64,000 nt of DNA from Bacteroidota bacterium. GTDB lineage: Bacteria > Bacteroidota > Bacteroidia > 2-12-FULL-35-15. Position 1 is the stretch's first letter; each line of letters opens with the position of its first letter. The notes under the pieces are model-generated. The model was given only the letters and a program-made list of their open reading frames with translations, had not been told where the DNA came from and ran no database searches. The stretch spans positions 1 through 64,000 of the forward strand of contig JAOQAD010000041.1 of the NCBI GenBank assembly GCA_025963775.1, in the 5' to 3' direction. The translations under genes were made by a program, and so were the position numbers. Positions 54,666 to 64,000 of the stretch are shown piece by piece.

Positions 54666-55739
54666 ATGGTAACAACCGACACCATTTCCATTAAAGTTCA
54701 AAAAACGGCTGCACCCCGGATCAAAGAGCTTGATTACAATCATATCACATTCGGAAAATTATTTTCTGACCACATGTTCATGGCTGACTATGCCAATGGT
54801 ACCTGGGGAGACGCACAGATCATGCCTTACGGCCCGATCCCGATGAGCCCTGCTACATCGGCGCTGCATTACGGACAGGCGATCTTCGAAGGAATGAAAG
54901 CCTACAAGAACGATAAAGGCGAAGTTTCCCTTTTCCGTCCGCTCGACAATCACAAACGTATTAATATCTCCGCTGAACGTATGGCCATGCCTTCCATTCC
55001 GGAGGAAGTATTCATGGAAGGATTAAAGCAACTGGTTGCACTGGATAAGGACTGGGTGCCTGATACCGATGGCGCTTCCCTGTATATCCGGCCGTTTATT
55101 GTTGGAACAGATGAATTCATCGGCGTAAAGCCTTCTGATAATTACCGTTTTTACATCATTACTTCTCCTGCCGGAAAATATTACAACGAGCCCGTGAAAG
55201 TTTTGGTGGAAACCAATTACATCCGTGCCGTTGAAGGTGGCGTAGGTTATGTAAAAGCTTCCGGTAACTACGGCCGCTCTTTATTTCCTACCAGGCTTGC
55301 ACAGCAGCGCGGATACCAGCAGATCATCTGGACGGATGCACGCAATCACCGTTACCTCGAAGAATCAGGGACAATGAACCTGATGATCGTGATCGACGAT
55401 GTGCTCATCACGCCTCCGATCGGGGATACCATCCTTGCCGGGATTACCCGCGACAGCGTATTAACGCTGGCCCGCGACTGGAAAATGAAAGTGCAGGAAC
55501 GTAAGATCAGCATCGATGAAGTGCTGGATGCGCACAAGCGCGGTACGCTGGAAGAAGCTTTCGGAACAGGTACTGCAGCTACCATCGCGCACATCTCCAC
55601 CATCGGCTTTGAAGGAAAAGATTACGTGCTGCCTTCTGTAAACGGACGCATCTTCTCAAACAGGGTGTCGCAGGAACTGGAAAATATCCGCAAAGGAAAA
55701 TCCGAAGACAAACACAACTGGATGTACAAAGTCGGATAG
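54666..55739 (+). CDS. ilvE: Branched-chain amino acid aminotransferase
   Basis: SALHYGQAIFEGMKAYK, YIRPFIVGTDEFIGV, VKASGNYGRSL, EESGTMNLMIV, AFGTGTAATI. Confidence 0.93.
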   Translation: MVTTDTISIKVQKTAAPRIKELDYNHITFGKLFSDHMFMADYANGTWGDAQIMPYGPIPMSPATSALHYGQAIFEGMKAYKNDKGEVSLFRPLDNHKRINISAERMAMPSIPEEVFMEGLKQLVALDKDWVPDTDGASLYIRPFIVGTDEFIGVKPSDNYRFYIITSPAGKYYNEPVKVLVETNYIRAVEGGVGYVKASGNYGRSLFPTRLAQQRGYQQIIWTDARNHRYLEESGTMNLMIVIDDVLITPPIGDTILAGITRDSVLTLARDWKMKVQERKISIDEVLDAHKRGTLEEAFGTGTAATIAHISTIGFEGKDYVLPSVNGRIFSNRVSQELENIRKGKSEDKHNWMYKVG

Positions 55740-55761
55740 AAATAATTTGATTTTAATTGAG

Positions 55762-55792
55762 AACGCTCCCGTAAATGGGGGCGTTTTTTATT
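55762..55792 (+). terminator. Terminator downstream of ilvE
   Basis: AACGCtCCC-gtaaat-GGGgGCGTT followed by T-run. Confidence 0.8.
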
Positions 55793-55882
55793 TAACGAAA
55801 CTTTTTTAACTTGAGCCTGAGCTTTGCGGGCTGTCATTTCGAGTGCGGAACAAAGTGGAGCGTATCGAGAAAGCGCGTGGGT

Positions 55883-56449
55883 TTATTTCCTGAACATCCT
55901 CAGCACCCCGTTCAGGATGTTCCTTTTCCGCATGATGCCTCTCCAGCCTTCGCGGACAAGGATAAAGCCGCACACGCTCATCAGGATAAAAGGCGAGGGC
56001 CAGAAATGATTGAACGTACCGGTAACGGTAACCACGATGATGATCATTCCAATGACCATCCCGCTGGTGAAGAACAGGTTGTAAAAGAAAGGCGACTGCT
56101 TGTAATAATCTTCATCCGTTTTCTCCCTGTACGCCGCTTTAAAGCCATTCCAGTCATAATTAAAATTGGTGTAGGAATCGTTCTTTTTGGAAGAGCCGTA
56201 ATAATGCTTCTTGCGGCTGGCTTCCGTTTTCACACCATCGATCTGGTCCAGCTGCACATCGTGCAGGTAGCGCTTCTGGTCATCCGTAAGCACCGCGTAG
56301 GCCTGGTTGACCACTGCAAACACTTCATTGGCTTTTGGAGAGTTGTTCACATCAGGATGCACCAGCTTCGCCTTGCTGCGGTAAGCCTTTTTAATATCCT
56401 CTGAGCTTGCACTCCTGGAGACCTCTAATATTTTGTAGTAGTCGTACAC
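55883..56449 (-). CDS. DnaJ (J-domain) protein
   Basis: MYDYYKILEVSRSASSEDIKKAYRSKAKLVHPDVN...AYAVLTDDQKRYLHD; HPD motif; C-terminal TM segments. Confidence 0.9.
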   Translation of the reverse strand: MYDYYKILEVSRSASSEDIKKAYRSKAKLVHPDVNNSPKANEVFAVVNQAYAVLTDDQKRYLHDVQLDQIDGVKTEASRKKHYYGSSKKNDSYTNFNYDWNGFKAAYREKTDEDYYKQSPFFYNLFFTSGMVIGMIIIVVTVTGTFNHFWPSPFILMSVCGFILVREGWRGIMRKRNILNGVLRMFRK

Positions 56450-56612
56450 CCTTTGAATTAAATTTTTAGAATCGAATTCCTGAGAATCTTACTTTGCGTG
56501 CTTTGCGTCTTTGCGAGAAAAAAAAATCTGCGTGAAACATTCTCAAAAGCCCTCTAAAACAAATTTATGGAATTTTTTTTGAAAAACGTCTATCTTGTAA
56601 AAGGAGGTAAAA

Positions 56613-57680
56613 ATGAAATGCTCTTTACTGATCACTGCCGCTTTATTCCTGCTCTGCACCGCCCGCCTGCACGCCCAGAAGAAATACGACCTCAGGGAAG
56701 TAAGCGTGACTGCTGAAAGAAAAGCGGACACCGTTTTCGGCACCTGGAAATTCAGCGTTGCCGATTATGAATTCTATGAGGACAAGCTGGTGCTGCTTAC
56801 TTTTACAAAAAGCCTCTCAAAGCCATCCGTTATGCTGGTGGATGCCAGTCAAAAGGTGCTCTCCGGCTTCGAGCTTCCATATCCTGCACAAAAACTGTAC
56901 AAGGACTATCTCGGTTACATCAATGTGATCGGGGAGGGGCATGTGTTCCGGGTAGAGATCAGCAACAACAGCATCAGCCTGGCTGCCCTGCCGGTGGATG
57001 AGTTCAATGCGAAGATCACTCCCTGTATCGATACCATTGAAAAAGACATTTACTTCTCAAATTACAGCAAGGATTATCCCGAATTCACCTACTATGCTTT
57101 TAATATGGCCGACAGCTCCCTGCATCCTTTTAAGACCGTCACCGACCAGGAACAGCTCAAAGAATACAACATGGAATACTATTTCCTGAAGCCAAAGGAG
57201 CGCCTGTATGCACGTAAAGTGGCAGCGGAGTATCACGTGGACAAACACCGTGTTGCTGCTGTCATGAGCGGGCTTACCAGCAGCATTTTTTATACCCCGC
57301 TGTATGCGCCCTTGTTCATCATCCACGATACCGTACTTGTATTCGATCATTACAATAACGCGATCTTATCCTATAACAAAAAGTATGAGCAGATCGATTC
57401 GGTGAGCATCGATTACCATCATCCGAAAAGCTGGAGGGAATGGAAGCACGAGATCATTGTGGATAAAGACAACCAGAAGGTATATGCCCTGTACCAGAAA
57501 AATGGCTTTTACTACCTGAAGCACATCGACCTGAAGACCGGGAAGGTGATCGGCTCCTTTAAGCTGCTCAACCAGTACGTGGAGCACATCCGGGTGAAAA
57601 ACGACTATGTGTATTATGTGTACCGCCCTTTTGAGTCGCTGCAGGAGCAGTTTATTTACAAAGAATTGATAAGAAATTGA
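56613..57680 (+). CDS. Exported hypothetical protein, 355 aa
   Basis: Signal peptide MKCSLLITAALFLLCTARLHAQ. Confidence 0.7.
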   Translation: MKCSLLITAALFLLCTARLHAQKKYDLREVSVTAERKADTVFGTWKFSVADYEFYEDKLVLLTFTKSLSKPSVMLVDASQKVLSGFELPYPAQKLYKDYLGYINVIGEGHVFRVEISNNSISLAALPVDEFNAKITPCIDTIEKDIYFSNYSKDYPEFTYYAFNMADSSLHPFKTVTDQEQLKEYNMEYYFLKPKERLYARKVAAEYHVDKHRVAAVMSGLTSSIFYTPLYAPLFIIHDTVLVFDHYNNAILSYNKKYEQIDSVSIDYHHPKSWREWKHEIIVDKDNQKVYALYQKNGFYYLKHIDLKTGKVIGSFKLLNQYVEHIRVKNDYVYYVYRPFESLQEQFIYKELIRN

Positions 57681-57737
57681 TGGAATTATGGTTTGATTTT
57701 TGTAAGTTTATAGAACAAATTTTAAAAAGATCAGACA

Positions 57738-58358
57738 ATGAAAAAAATAATGCTGTTTTCTTCTGCCGCGGTGGTGATCGGATTGATCGCAACCGGCTTT
57801 AAATTAACCGTAAATCCTGAGCTGGAGATCGGTACTTCAATGCCGAATGCGGAATTGAAAATGATGGATGTGAGCGGAAAAGAAGTTTCCCTGAACGATG
57901 CCAAAGGCGAAAACGGCCTGCTGGTGATCTTCTCCTGCAACACTTGTCCGTATGTAAAGCTCAGCGAAAGCCGCATCAAGGAAATGGGTACGGTTACCAA
58001 ACAGAACAAGGTGGGAATGATCGTGATCAACTCCAATGAAGCACAGCGCTCGGAAGAGGATTCATTCGAGGCGATGAAAAGCTACGCAAAAACACAGGGA
58101 TACGCATGGAGCTATGTTGTAGACAAGAACTCCAACCTTGCAAATGCTTTTGGCGCAACCCGCACACCGCATTGTTTCCTGTTTGATAAAACCGGCAAGC
58201 TTGTTTACCGCGGCGCGATCGATGATAACATCAAAGAGCCGAACGATGCAAAAGAACATTACCTGAAAGATGCGGTAGTGGCCGTAGCAACAGGAAAGGC
58301 TGTAAAGACCAACTCTACGAAATCGGTAGGTTGCAGCATCAAGAGGATAGAGGAATAG
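57738..58358 (+). CDS. Thioredoxin-like/redoxin family protein
   Basis: LLVIFSCNTCPYVKLSESRIKEM, GATRTPHCFLFD, LVYRGAIDDN. Confidence 0.88.
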   Translation: MKKIMLFSSAAVVIGLIATGFKLTVNPELEIGTSMPNAELKMMDVSGKEVSLNDAKGENGLLVIFSCNTCPYVKLSESRIKEMGTVTKQNKVGMIVINSNEAQRSEEDSFEAMKSYAKTQGYAWSYVVDKNSNLANAFGATRTPHCFLFDKTGKLVYRGAIDDNIKEPNDAKEHYLKDAVVAVATGKAVKTNSTKSVGCSIKRIEE

Positions 58359-58382
58359 TTATTCCATCATATAGTTTAATGA

Positions 58383-58425
58383 TTGGAAGGTCGGGCTGCA
58401 GGCAGTACCGGCCTTCCAATTTTTA
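58383..58425 (+). terminator. Terminator downstream of redoxin gene
   Basis: TTGGAAGGtCGG ... CCGgCCTTCCAA followed by TTTTTATTT. Confidence 0.8.
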
Positions 58426-58490
58426 TTTCAAAATACCCTGAGCCTTTCTAAATGCAGGAAAGGCGCTTTTTAGTGCTATCTTTACAACCG

Positions 58491-59252
58491 ATGAAAAAGA
58501 AGATTTTCTTACTACTCCTCATCCCTTTGCTTGTATCGTTGACACCGGGCCGTCAGAAAAAGAACGACCTGGCGGAGATGAATTTGCAGGGAAAGGTAAA
58601 GACGATCAAAGAAGTGCGGTATGAAGCCATTGAAAAGTCCGGAAAGGTTGAAAAGGGAAGGTATGTAGGCTGGGCGCATTTTTACACCTTCAATGAAAAA
58701 GGCAACAAGCAGGAGGAAACCCTTGCTAATCCCGATGGAAGTGAAGGTTCCAAAGCTGTGTATTCCTATGATAAAAAAGGGAATAAAACGGAAGTGAACG
58801 CTTTTCAACCGAATGGCAGCGCCAATTTAAAGATCACTTCAAAATACGATTCCAAAGGATTTGAAACGGAAAGAACAGTGACCGACCTTACCGGTGGCGG
58901 CGATAACTGGTACACCACCTACAAATATGACAGTGAGGGCCGTAAAACAGAAGAAGCGATCCTTCACCTCGATGGCGACCCTTCAAAGATCCTTTACAAA
59001 TACGATGAAAAGGGAAATATGATCGAATCCAACCAGCTGCAGGCCGATGGCAGCCCCATTTATAAATACAATTACAAGTATGATGATAAGGGAAACAAGA
59101 CCGAAATGATGAATACTGTGGAAGGCATTTTAAGGAATACATTCACGTACAGGTATGAATTCGATCAAACCGGGAACTGGATCAAAGAGTTTGATTCAGA
59201 GAAGGGGAAGGTGTTGTTTGTGGTGGAAAGGGAGATTGCGTATTACGAGTGA
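58491..59252 (+). CDS. Exported YD/RHS-like repeat protein
   Basis: Signal peptide MKKKIFLLLLIPLLVSLTPG; repeats YDKKGNKTE, YDSKGFETE, YDSEGRKTE, YDEKGNMIE, YDDKGNKTE. Confidence 0.8.
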   Translation: MKKKIFLLLLIPLLVSLTPGRQKKNDLAEMNLQGKVKTIKEVRYEAIEKSGKVEKGRYVGWAHFYTFNEKGNKQEETLANPDGSEGSKAVYSYDKKGNKTEVNAFQPNGSANLKITSKYDSKGFETERTVTDLTGGGDNWYTTYKYDSEGRKTEEAILHLDGDPSKILYKYDEKGNMIESNQLQADGSPIYKYNYKYDDKGNKTEMMNTVEGILRNTFTYRYEFDQTGNWIKEFDSEKGKVLFVVEREIAYYE

Positions 59253-59338
59253 TCCGAAGCGTCTGCACTTTCTCGTGCTTCGCTCGAACTGACAGTAGTA
59301 CGCACAATGCATCAGCCTGGAACTTTGAAGCTGCAACC

Positions 59339-60034
59339 TTATTTCCCTTCCTTGTAATGATACTCCATCAGCAAAAGCTCAATGTCCTTCATCAGCTGGT
59401 CCACATCCGTTGAATCTGTGCCATCGTAATAGCCGCGGATGCGCTTATCCTTATCAATAAGCGCGAAGTTTTGCGTGTGGATAAAATCATCCGGGCCGCC
59501 ATCGCCCTGCTGTGCATCGAGGAAATAGCCGGTGCGGGCAACATCGTATAATTCTTTTTTACCGCCGGTAACGAACATCCATTGCTTACTGTCGGCATTG
59601 TGCTTTATAGCATAGGCTTTCAATTGCTGCACGGTATCAATTTCCGGGTCCACCGTGTGTGATAAAAATTTCACTTCCGGATTTCCCCTGAACTTCATGT
59701 AAATGCGCTCCATCTGGTTGCTCATGATCGGGCAGATGCTGTGGCAGGTAGTGAAAAAGAAATCAGTCACATAAATGCTACCCTCTAAATCCTTTTGACT
59801 GATTGCTTTTCCGTCCTGGTCAGTGAAATGGAAATCCTGGACCATGTGATAGGTTGTATCCGTTTTGCCATTCTTTGATTCATATTGCTGCGGGCCGAAG
59901 ATCGCGAGGTAACGCACCGGCTTTTTATTGTCGTGGATAAAAAAAGCGTACACCAATATTCCCGCTACAAGCAGCATGGCAAAGATGCTGAACAGTTTTG
60001 TTTTATTTTCGGGCTTTGTTTCTGTCGTTAACAT
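59339..60034 (-). CDS. SCO1/SenC family protein
   Basis: YVTDFFFTTCHSICPIMSNQMERIY, distal His in LSHTVDPEIDTV. Confidence 0.92.
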   Translation of the reverse strand: MLTTETKPENKTKLFSIFAMLLVAGILVYAFFIHDNKKPVRYLAIFGPQQYESKNGKTDTTYHMVQDFHFTDQDGKAISQKDLEGSIYVTDFFFTTCHSICPIMSNQMERIYMKFRGNPEVKFLSHTVDPEIDTVQQLKAYAIKHNADSKQWMFVTGGKKELYDVARTGYFLDAQQGDGGPDDFIHTQNFALIDKDKRIRGYYDGTDSTDVDQLMKDIELLLMEYHYKEGK

Positions 60035-60089
60035 TCGTTATAAATTATAATTGTGTGTTGTTATGAGGCTCAGAGTGACAGCCCGCTAA

Positions 60090-60572
60090 TCATGATCCCT
60101 TTATTTTTTCGATCTCTTCCTTTAGGAAAAGATAGTTCAGCTTCTTTTCGTAAAACTCCCGGTATTTTTTCGCGTTGTTCAATATCAGCGTTGCCGGGAT
60201 CGCACCGGTCCATTTATCGGAAACCTTCGGAATAAAATAATTCCCGTTCAGCTCATCCAAAACAAACACTTCGGAATGCAATTGTTTTTTCTTACAGAAA
60301 GGGATCACTTTCGATTCGAGGTCTTCCCTGAAATCCATGCTCACCAGCAGCATCTTCACTTTTTCAGAGCCATACACTTTGCTGATGCTGTCGAAATCGG
60401 GAAGCTCTTTTACGCAGGGAGCGCACCAGGTAGCCCAGAAATTAACGATGTATGTAGTGTCGGAACCATTGTTGATGCGCTTTTCCAGGTCGGTGATCCT
60501 GATCACGCTGACCTTCTGCGAAAAAAGCATGTTTGCAGAAACAAGAAAGAAGAAGAGCAGGATCTTTTTCAT
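60090..60572 (-). CDS. TlpA-like thioredoxin family protein
   Basis: YIVNFWATWCAPCVKELPDFDSI, IPATLILNN. Confidence 0.92.
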   Translation of the reverse strand: MKKILLFFFLVSANMLFSQKVSVIRITDLEKRINNGSDTTYIVNFWATWCAPCVKELPDFDSISKVYGSEKVKMLLVSMDFREDLESKVIPFCKKKQLHSEVFVLDELNGNYFIPKVSDKWTGAIPATLILNNAKKYREFYEKKLNYLFLKEEIEKIKGS

Positions 60573-60971
60573 TTAGGATTTACGTTTGATGATGAATCCG
60601 TTCTCCACTTTTTCAAAACCTACCTTCGGGTAATATTCCATGGCAGGCGCTGCAGAGAGCAACAGCAGCATGGTTTGGTCGCCGATGGTTTGCTGTGTGT
60701 AATCGATCAGCGCTTTGCCGATGCCAGCTTTCTGGTGCTCCATTTTTACTGCAAGGTCGGAAAGATAGCAGCAATAGTGGTAATCGGTCACCGAGCGGGC
60801 AATGCCGATGAGCTCGATGCCGTTCCATGCGGAAATGACCAGGTTGGAATTCTTCAGCATGGCTTCAATGCGCGGCACATCCTCTACAGGCCGGTTGATC
60901 CCGGAGCTTTTGAAAACTTCAATAACATCTTCTGCTTTTAAGGGGGCGTTGATCCTGAACTGGATTTTCAT
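60573..60971 (-). CDS. GNAT family N-acetyltransferase
   Basis: YCCYLSDLAVKMEHQKAGIGKALIDYT...LLLSAAPAMEYYPKVGFEKVENGF. Confidence 0.88.
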   Translation of the reverse strand: MKIQFRINAPLKAEDVIEVFKSSGINRPVEDVPRIEAMLKNSNLVISAWNGIELIGIARSVTDYHYCCYLSDLAVKMEHQKAGIGKALIDYTQQTIGDQTMLLLLSAAPAMEYYPKVGFEKVENGFIIKRKS

Positions 60972-61022
60972 ACATGCGGTTTTAGGCCACAAAAATACGA
61001 AATAGTATGCAGGCAGAGGCGA

Positions 61023-61532
61023 CTATTCGTCGTGTTTCAGCACTTTATGCTGTTTTCGTTTTTTGCTTGTTTGTTTCTGGTAGTTATCGGAAAGCACGCT
61101 GATGTTCCCGTCGGTTTCCAGCGTGGCAAGGTCAACCTCCGAAATATCTTTGATCCCATGCTCGCGGATGCTTGCATTCAGCTCTTCCATCGTGATCTTC
61201 TCCCTTTCAAGGTTCTTCATGTTCACTTTGCCTTTGTATACAAGCATTACGGCGTCGCCTTCAAGGAATTTCCCCACCGGCTTGTACTTAAAGACCAGGT
61301 TCCTCACCAGGGCATTGAGGGCAAAAAGGGTAGCTGCGGCAAGTAAACCGCCCTGCAGGGTGGAATCGGAGCCAACCATGGCATTCTGCACAGAATTGCT
61401 GATGAGCAGGATGAACACAAGGTCGATCACGGAAAGCTGGGAAAGCTCTTTTTTGCCAAAGATCCGGATGAGCAATACGATGCAGACATAAACGGCGGCG
61501 GAGCGGAGGACAATACACAGGAGATCATTCAT
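61023..61532 (-). CDS. DUF421 (YetF-like) membrane protein
   Basis: VLLIRIFGKKELSQLSVIDLVFILLISNSVQNAMVG. Confidence 0.85.
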   Translation of the reverse strand: MNDLLCIVLRSAAVYVCIVLLIRIFGKKELSQLSVIDLVFILLISNSVQNAMVGSDSTLQGGLLAAATLFALNALVRNLVFKYKPVGKFLEGDAVMLVYKGKVNMKNLEREKITMEELNASIREHGIKDISEVDLATLETDGNISVLSDNYQKQTSKKRKQHKVLKHDE

Positions 61533-61651
61533 AAGGCACGGAATTATTGGTCATTCAAAGATATTCATTCCTGAAAGCTTTATCGTGAAAAATAGTGTTT
61601 TTATAGAAAAAATTCCTAATTTTAACATCCGAAAATTAACTACACGCATTT

Positions 61652-62086
61652 ATGGCAGGAGGATTTGTTGAAGAATATAAAATAGTCTGCCCGGCTATCA
61701 GTACAGCCGGCGTGTACTACTTTACAACAGATAGCGGTGTAAATTACGAGGTGCGCTTTGGCCGCCGACAGGACAATATCCTGCATGCCACCATTGTTTT
61801 CGGTGTTACCAACGATGAGTATGAAGGGGAGGAGTACACGGTGACAAACAAGGGAGAGCTTTACCGCGTAATGACAACGATTGTGCGTGTCGTGAAAATG
61901 TTCATGGCTGAGCATCCCAAAATGATCGCTTATGAATTTACAGGCCTTGCAAAGGATACCGAGCCGGAAGATAAATTAACATCCCGTATCAATCTCTATA
62001 AGCGTTATTTGCCGAGGATTTTCGAGCACGACTGGAAATTCGATTATTCAAGGGGAAATACGATCGTTGTAACGCGTACGAGGTAG
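61652..62086 (+). CDS. Hypothetical protein, 144 aa
   Basis: Complete ORF, ATG start, good intergenic context. Confidence 0.7.
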   Translation: MAGGFVEEYKIVCPAISTAGVYYFTTDSGVNYEVRFGRRQDNILHATIVFGVTNDEYEGEEYTVTNKGELYRVMTTIVRVVKMFMAEHPKMIAYEFTGLAKDTEPEDKLTSRINLYKRYLPRIFEHDWKFDYSRGNTIVVTRTR

Positions 62087-62099
62087 TTTTGGAGTGCGT

Positions 62100-62172
62100 T
62101 GTCAGTTCGAGCGGAGTCGGGAACGTGCGAAAGGAATGCCATCTCACGTTCTCGACTCCGCTCGAACTGACA
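62100..62172. repeat. Long imperfect palindrome (28-bp arms, one mismatch)
   Basis: TGTCAGTTCGAGCGGAGTCGGGAACGTG (62100-62127) versus CACGTTCTCGACTCCGCTCGAACTGACA (62145-62172). Confidence 0.9.
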
Positions 62173-62228
62173 GCGCTCATAGCCTGTCACACACAGATTC
62201 GTAAATCCGTAAAGATCTGCGATCCGTA

Positions 62229-63668
62229 CTATTTCTTTTCCTTCGCCTTTTCCTTATCCAGGATATCGATCAGGTTTTCCAGCTGTTCGCTTTCAATCCG
62301 CTTTGCCCTGATGATCTTGTTCTCATCGAGCAGATAGATCACCGGGGTGCTGTAGATATCATAGATCTTCTTGGTGACAGCGCGCTTGTAATCATCCAGC
62401 TCCTGCACGTTGATCCAGTTGAGCTTATAGTCTTTAATGAATTTTTTCCAGTCTTCCGGCTTGTCTTCCGTTTCCACTGCATATATCTGCACGCCTTTCG
62501 ACTTCAGTGATTTGTTGTAGGCTTCCAAAAGCTTGGGGATCTCTTTTTTGCAGTGTCCGCAGCCATGGTCCCAGAAAACAACCACTGTGTATTTCGATTT
62601 TATATCGTACAGCGAAATGTATTTGCCCGTGGAATCAGGCATGTTGATCGCCGGTGCCTTTTTCCCGATCAGCAGGGGCTTCAGCTCATAGGCACGCTTG
62701 GTGATCTTGTACTGCTGCGTGGAATCCACCCAGAATGCCTGCTTTGTAACATAGTATTTATCCACCATGTGCACAAAAACGGCATCCATTCCCATGATCT
62801 TGGAGCTTTCATAGGTGTAGGTAAGCCAGTAAACAAGGTATTTGAACACTTCCTGGCCCGGCCTTGCCTTCTCCACAAGGTAATCAGCTGAAACACTGAT
62901 GGAGTCGGGGATCTGCGGCGTCAGTTTTTCCATGTACTGCTTGATCTTGTTGTGGAAGATCGGGCTTCTCAGCAGCCTGTCATCAGTAAGGTCGAAATTA
63001 TCGAAGTAGTGGGTTTTGTAATAGTGGTAGGCGAAAGTGGTGTCCTTTTTTCCGTTGGCCAGGATCGGCGCTTCCGGGATCACCGGCTCGTCCATGGCTT
63101 TGAAGAGCTTTGCCACAAAGGTTGTTGGGTTGCTTTTTATGAAGTTTTCCTTGTATTCTTTTACTTCTTTATCGATGGCGGCCATTTTATCCTGGATGAT
63201 CTTTGCAGAGTCCTTGTTCTTGTCCTTTAAGCGTGTGTAGGCTGCCCTCAGCGGCTCCACCAGCTTTTGCCTGCCCGACATGAAATTCTGGTAATCGTAA
63301 AAAAACTTGTTTTCTTCAGAGCCTTTTACCTTCATTGATTTAACAAAATCCGAGGTGTCGGTCTCGATGGAGAAATTCTGTCCCTCATCCATGATAAAGT
63401 CGAAGTAGCGGCTTTTGCCGGGAGGCACAAACAAATAAACTCCCTGCGGCCATTTTTCAGCTCCTTTAAAAATAACTTCACCCTTCTCATTCACTTTGGC
63501 GGAATCCATGATGTATTGCTTGTCGCCGTAATATCTTGCCAGCTGGCACATGCTTTCGGGCTTTAATCCTTTTGCAGTGATTTTGATGTTATAGCCTTCC
63601 GGGTTACCGGCAAAGGCTGTTGCAGACAGGAAGATGAACGCAAGGACCTGGGTAAAAAGATGTTTCAT
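62229..63668 (-). CDS. TlpA/thioredoxin-domain lipoprotein-like protein with N-terminal DUF4369/DUF5106-like region
   Basis: Signal peptide; C-terminal YTVVVFWDHGCGHCKKEIPKLLEAY (CGHC), TPVIYLLDENKII. Confidence 0.85.
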   Translation of the reverse strand: MKHLFTQVLAFIFLSATAFAGNPEGYNIKITAKGLKPESMCQLARYYGDKQYIMDSAKVNEKGEVIFKGAEKWPQGVYLFVPPGKSRYFDFIMDEGQNFSIETDTSDFVKSMKVKGSEENKFFYDYQNFMSGRQKLVEPLRAAYTRLKDKNKDSAKIIQDKMAAIDKEVKEYKENFIKSNPTTFVAKLFKAMDEPVIPEAPILANGKKDTTFAYHYYKTHYFDNFDLTDDRLLRSPIFHNKIKQYMEKLTPQIPDSISVSADYLVEKARPGQEVFKYLVYWLTYTYESSKIMGMDAVFVHMVDKYYVTKQAFWVDSTQQYKITKRAYELKPLLIGKKAPAINMPDSTGKYISLYDIKSKYTVVVFWDHGCGHCKKEIPKLLEAYNKSLKSKGVQIYAVETEDKPEDWKKFIKDYKLNWINVQELDDYKRAVTKKIYDIYSTPVIYLLDENKIIRAKRIESEQLENLIDILDKEKAKEKK

Positions 63669-63693
63669 AGATGTGATCTACTTTTTAGTTCTG

Positions 63694-64000
63694 TTAATTT
63701 TTTTTGATTGGAGCGGGTTCGTTCGCATTCCTGTTAATGAATTCCATTTCTGCGGAAACGATGATCTGCTTTTCCGCAATTTTTACGCCACAATTTAAAG
63801 GATGGGCATAAACCGTTTTGGTGGTGTTGTCGGGCATCGGGAAAACAAACTCGCTTCCGATGGTGAGCGGGCCTTCAAAGGTAAATGGCGTTTCAAAATA
63901 TTGTGCAAGGTCAACATCCCAAAGGTGCCTGAGCTTTCCGAAGAACAGGATATTGAGCGGGAACTTGGCATCGGTGATCTCCACGAAGATTAAGTTGTTA
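63694..64000 (-). CDS. Hypothetical protein, truncated at window edge (N-terminus outside)
   Basis: Minus-strand frame continues to the edge (NNLIFVEITDAKFPLNILFF...); stop near 63694. Confidence 0.6.
   Translation of the reverse strand, partial: NNLIFVEITDAKFPLNILFFGKLRHLWDVDLAQYFETPFTFEGPLTIGSEFVFPMPDNTTKTVYAHPLNCGVKIAEKQIIVSAEMEFINRNANEPAPIKKN

Noticed and set aside
60276-60941. 221-aa plus-strand ORF
   Set aside because: Antisense to clearly recognisable TlpA-like and GNAT genes
1-64000. CRISPR array, tRNA or rRNA genes
   Set aside because: No regularly spaced direct repeats and no tRNA/rRNA-like sequence noticed on reading; cannot be excluded without a covariance-model scan

Overview
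The window reads as Bacteroidota-type chromosomal DNA (family resemblance and promoter style only; no taxonomy search was possible). Positions 1 to ~40.5 kb hold one co-directional (+) hybrid NRPS/PKS biosynthetic locus, truncated at the left edge. Its order is: (A)-PCP end of an upstream NRPS; a discrete acyltransferase; a 4170-aa KS-AT(degenerate)-KR-ACP-C-A-PCP-C-A(methyltransferase-interrupted)-PCP-E protein; an unclassified 260-aa protein; C-A-PCP-E; C-A-PCP-C; half-C-A-PCP; TubC-dock-C-A-PCP-C-A-PCP-TE; a cyclic-peptide-type ABC exporter; a type II thioesterase; a CmlA-like metallo-beta-lactamase-fold protein; a small coiled protein; a GT9 glycosyltransferase; an Sfp-type PPTase; a 2OG-Fe(II) oxygenase-like protein; and a tandem OmpA-domain protein. 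Positions ~41.6-45.4 kb are an AT-rich mobile island: a decayed transposase next to a complete ~3.1 kb element whose ends can be read directly (13-bp terminal inverted repeats and a perfect 8-bp target duplication). That element carries a DDE transposase, a truncated gene remnant and three ORFs of unknown function. Positions 45.5-64 kb are mostly ordinary chromosome (mnmE, sucD, fabG, ilvE, SCO/TlpA-type thioredoxins, DUF421, etc.), with two unusual fusion proteins and a dispersed palindromic intergenic repeat family. The most interesting observations are the dead AT relic paired with a discrete AT, the A domain interrupted by a methyltransferase between a2 and a3, the half condensation domain, the orphan 260-aa gene between an E/C interface, the CmlA-like enzyme, and the precisely bounded cargo-bearing transposon.
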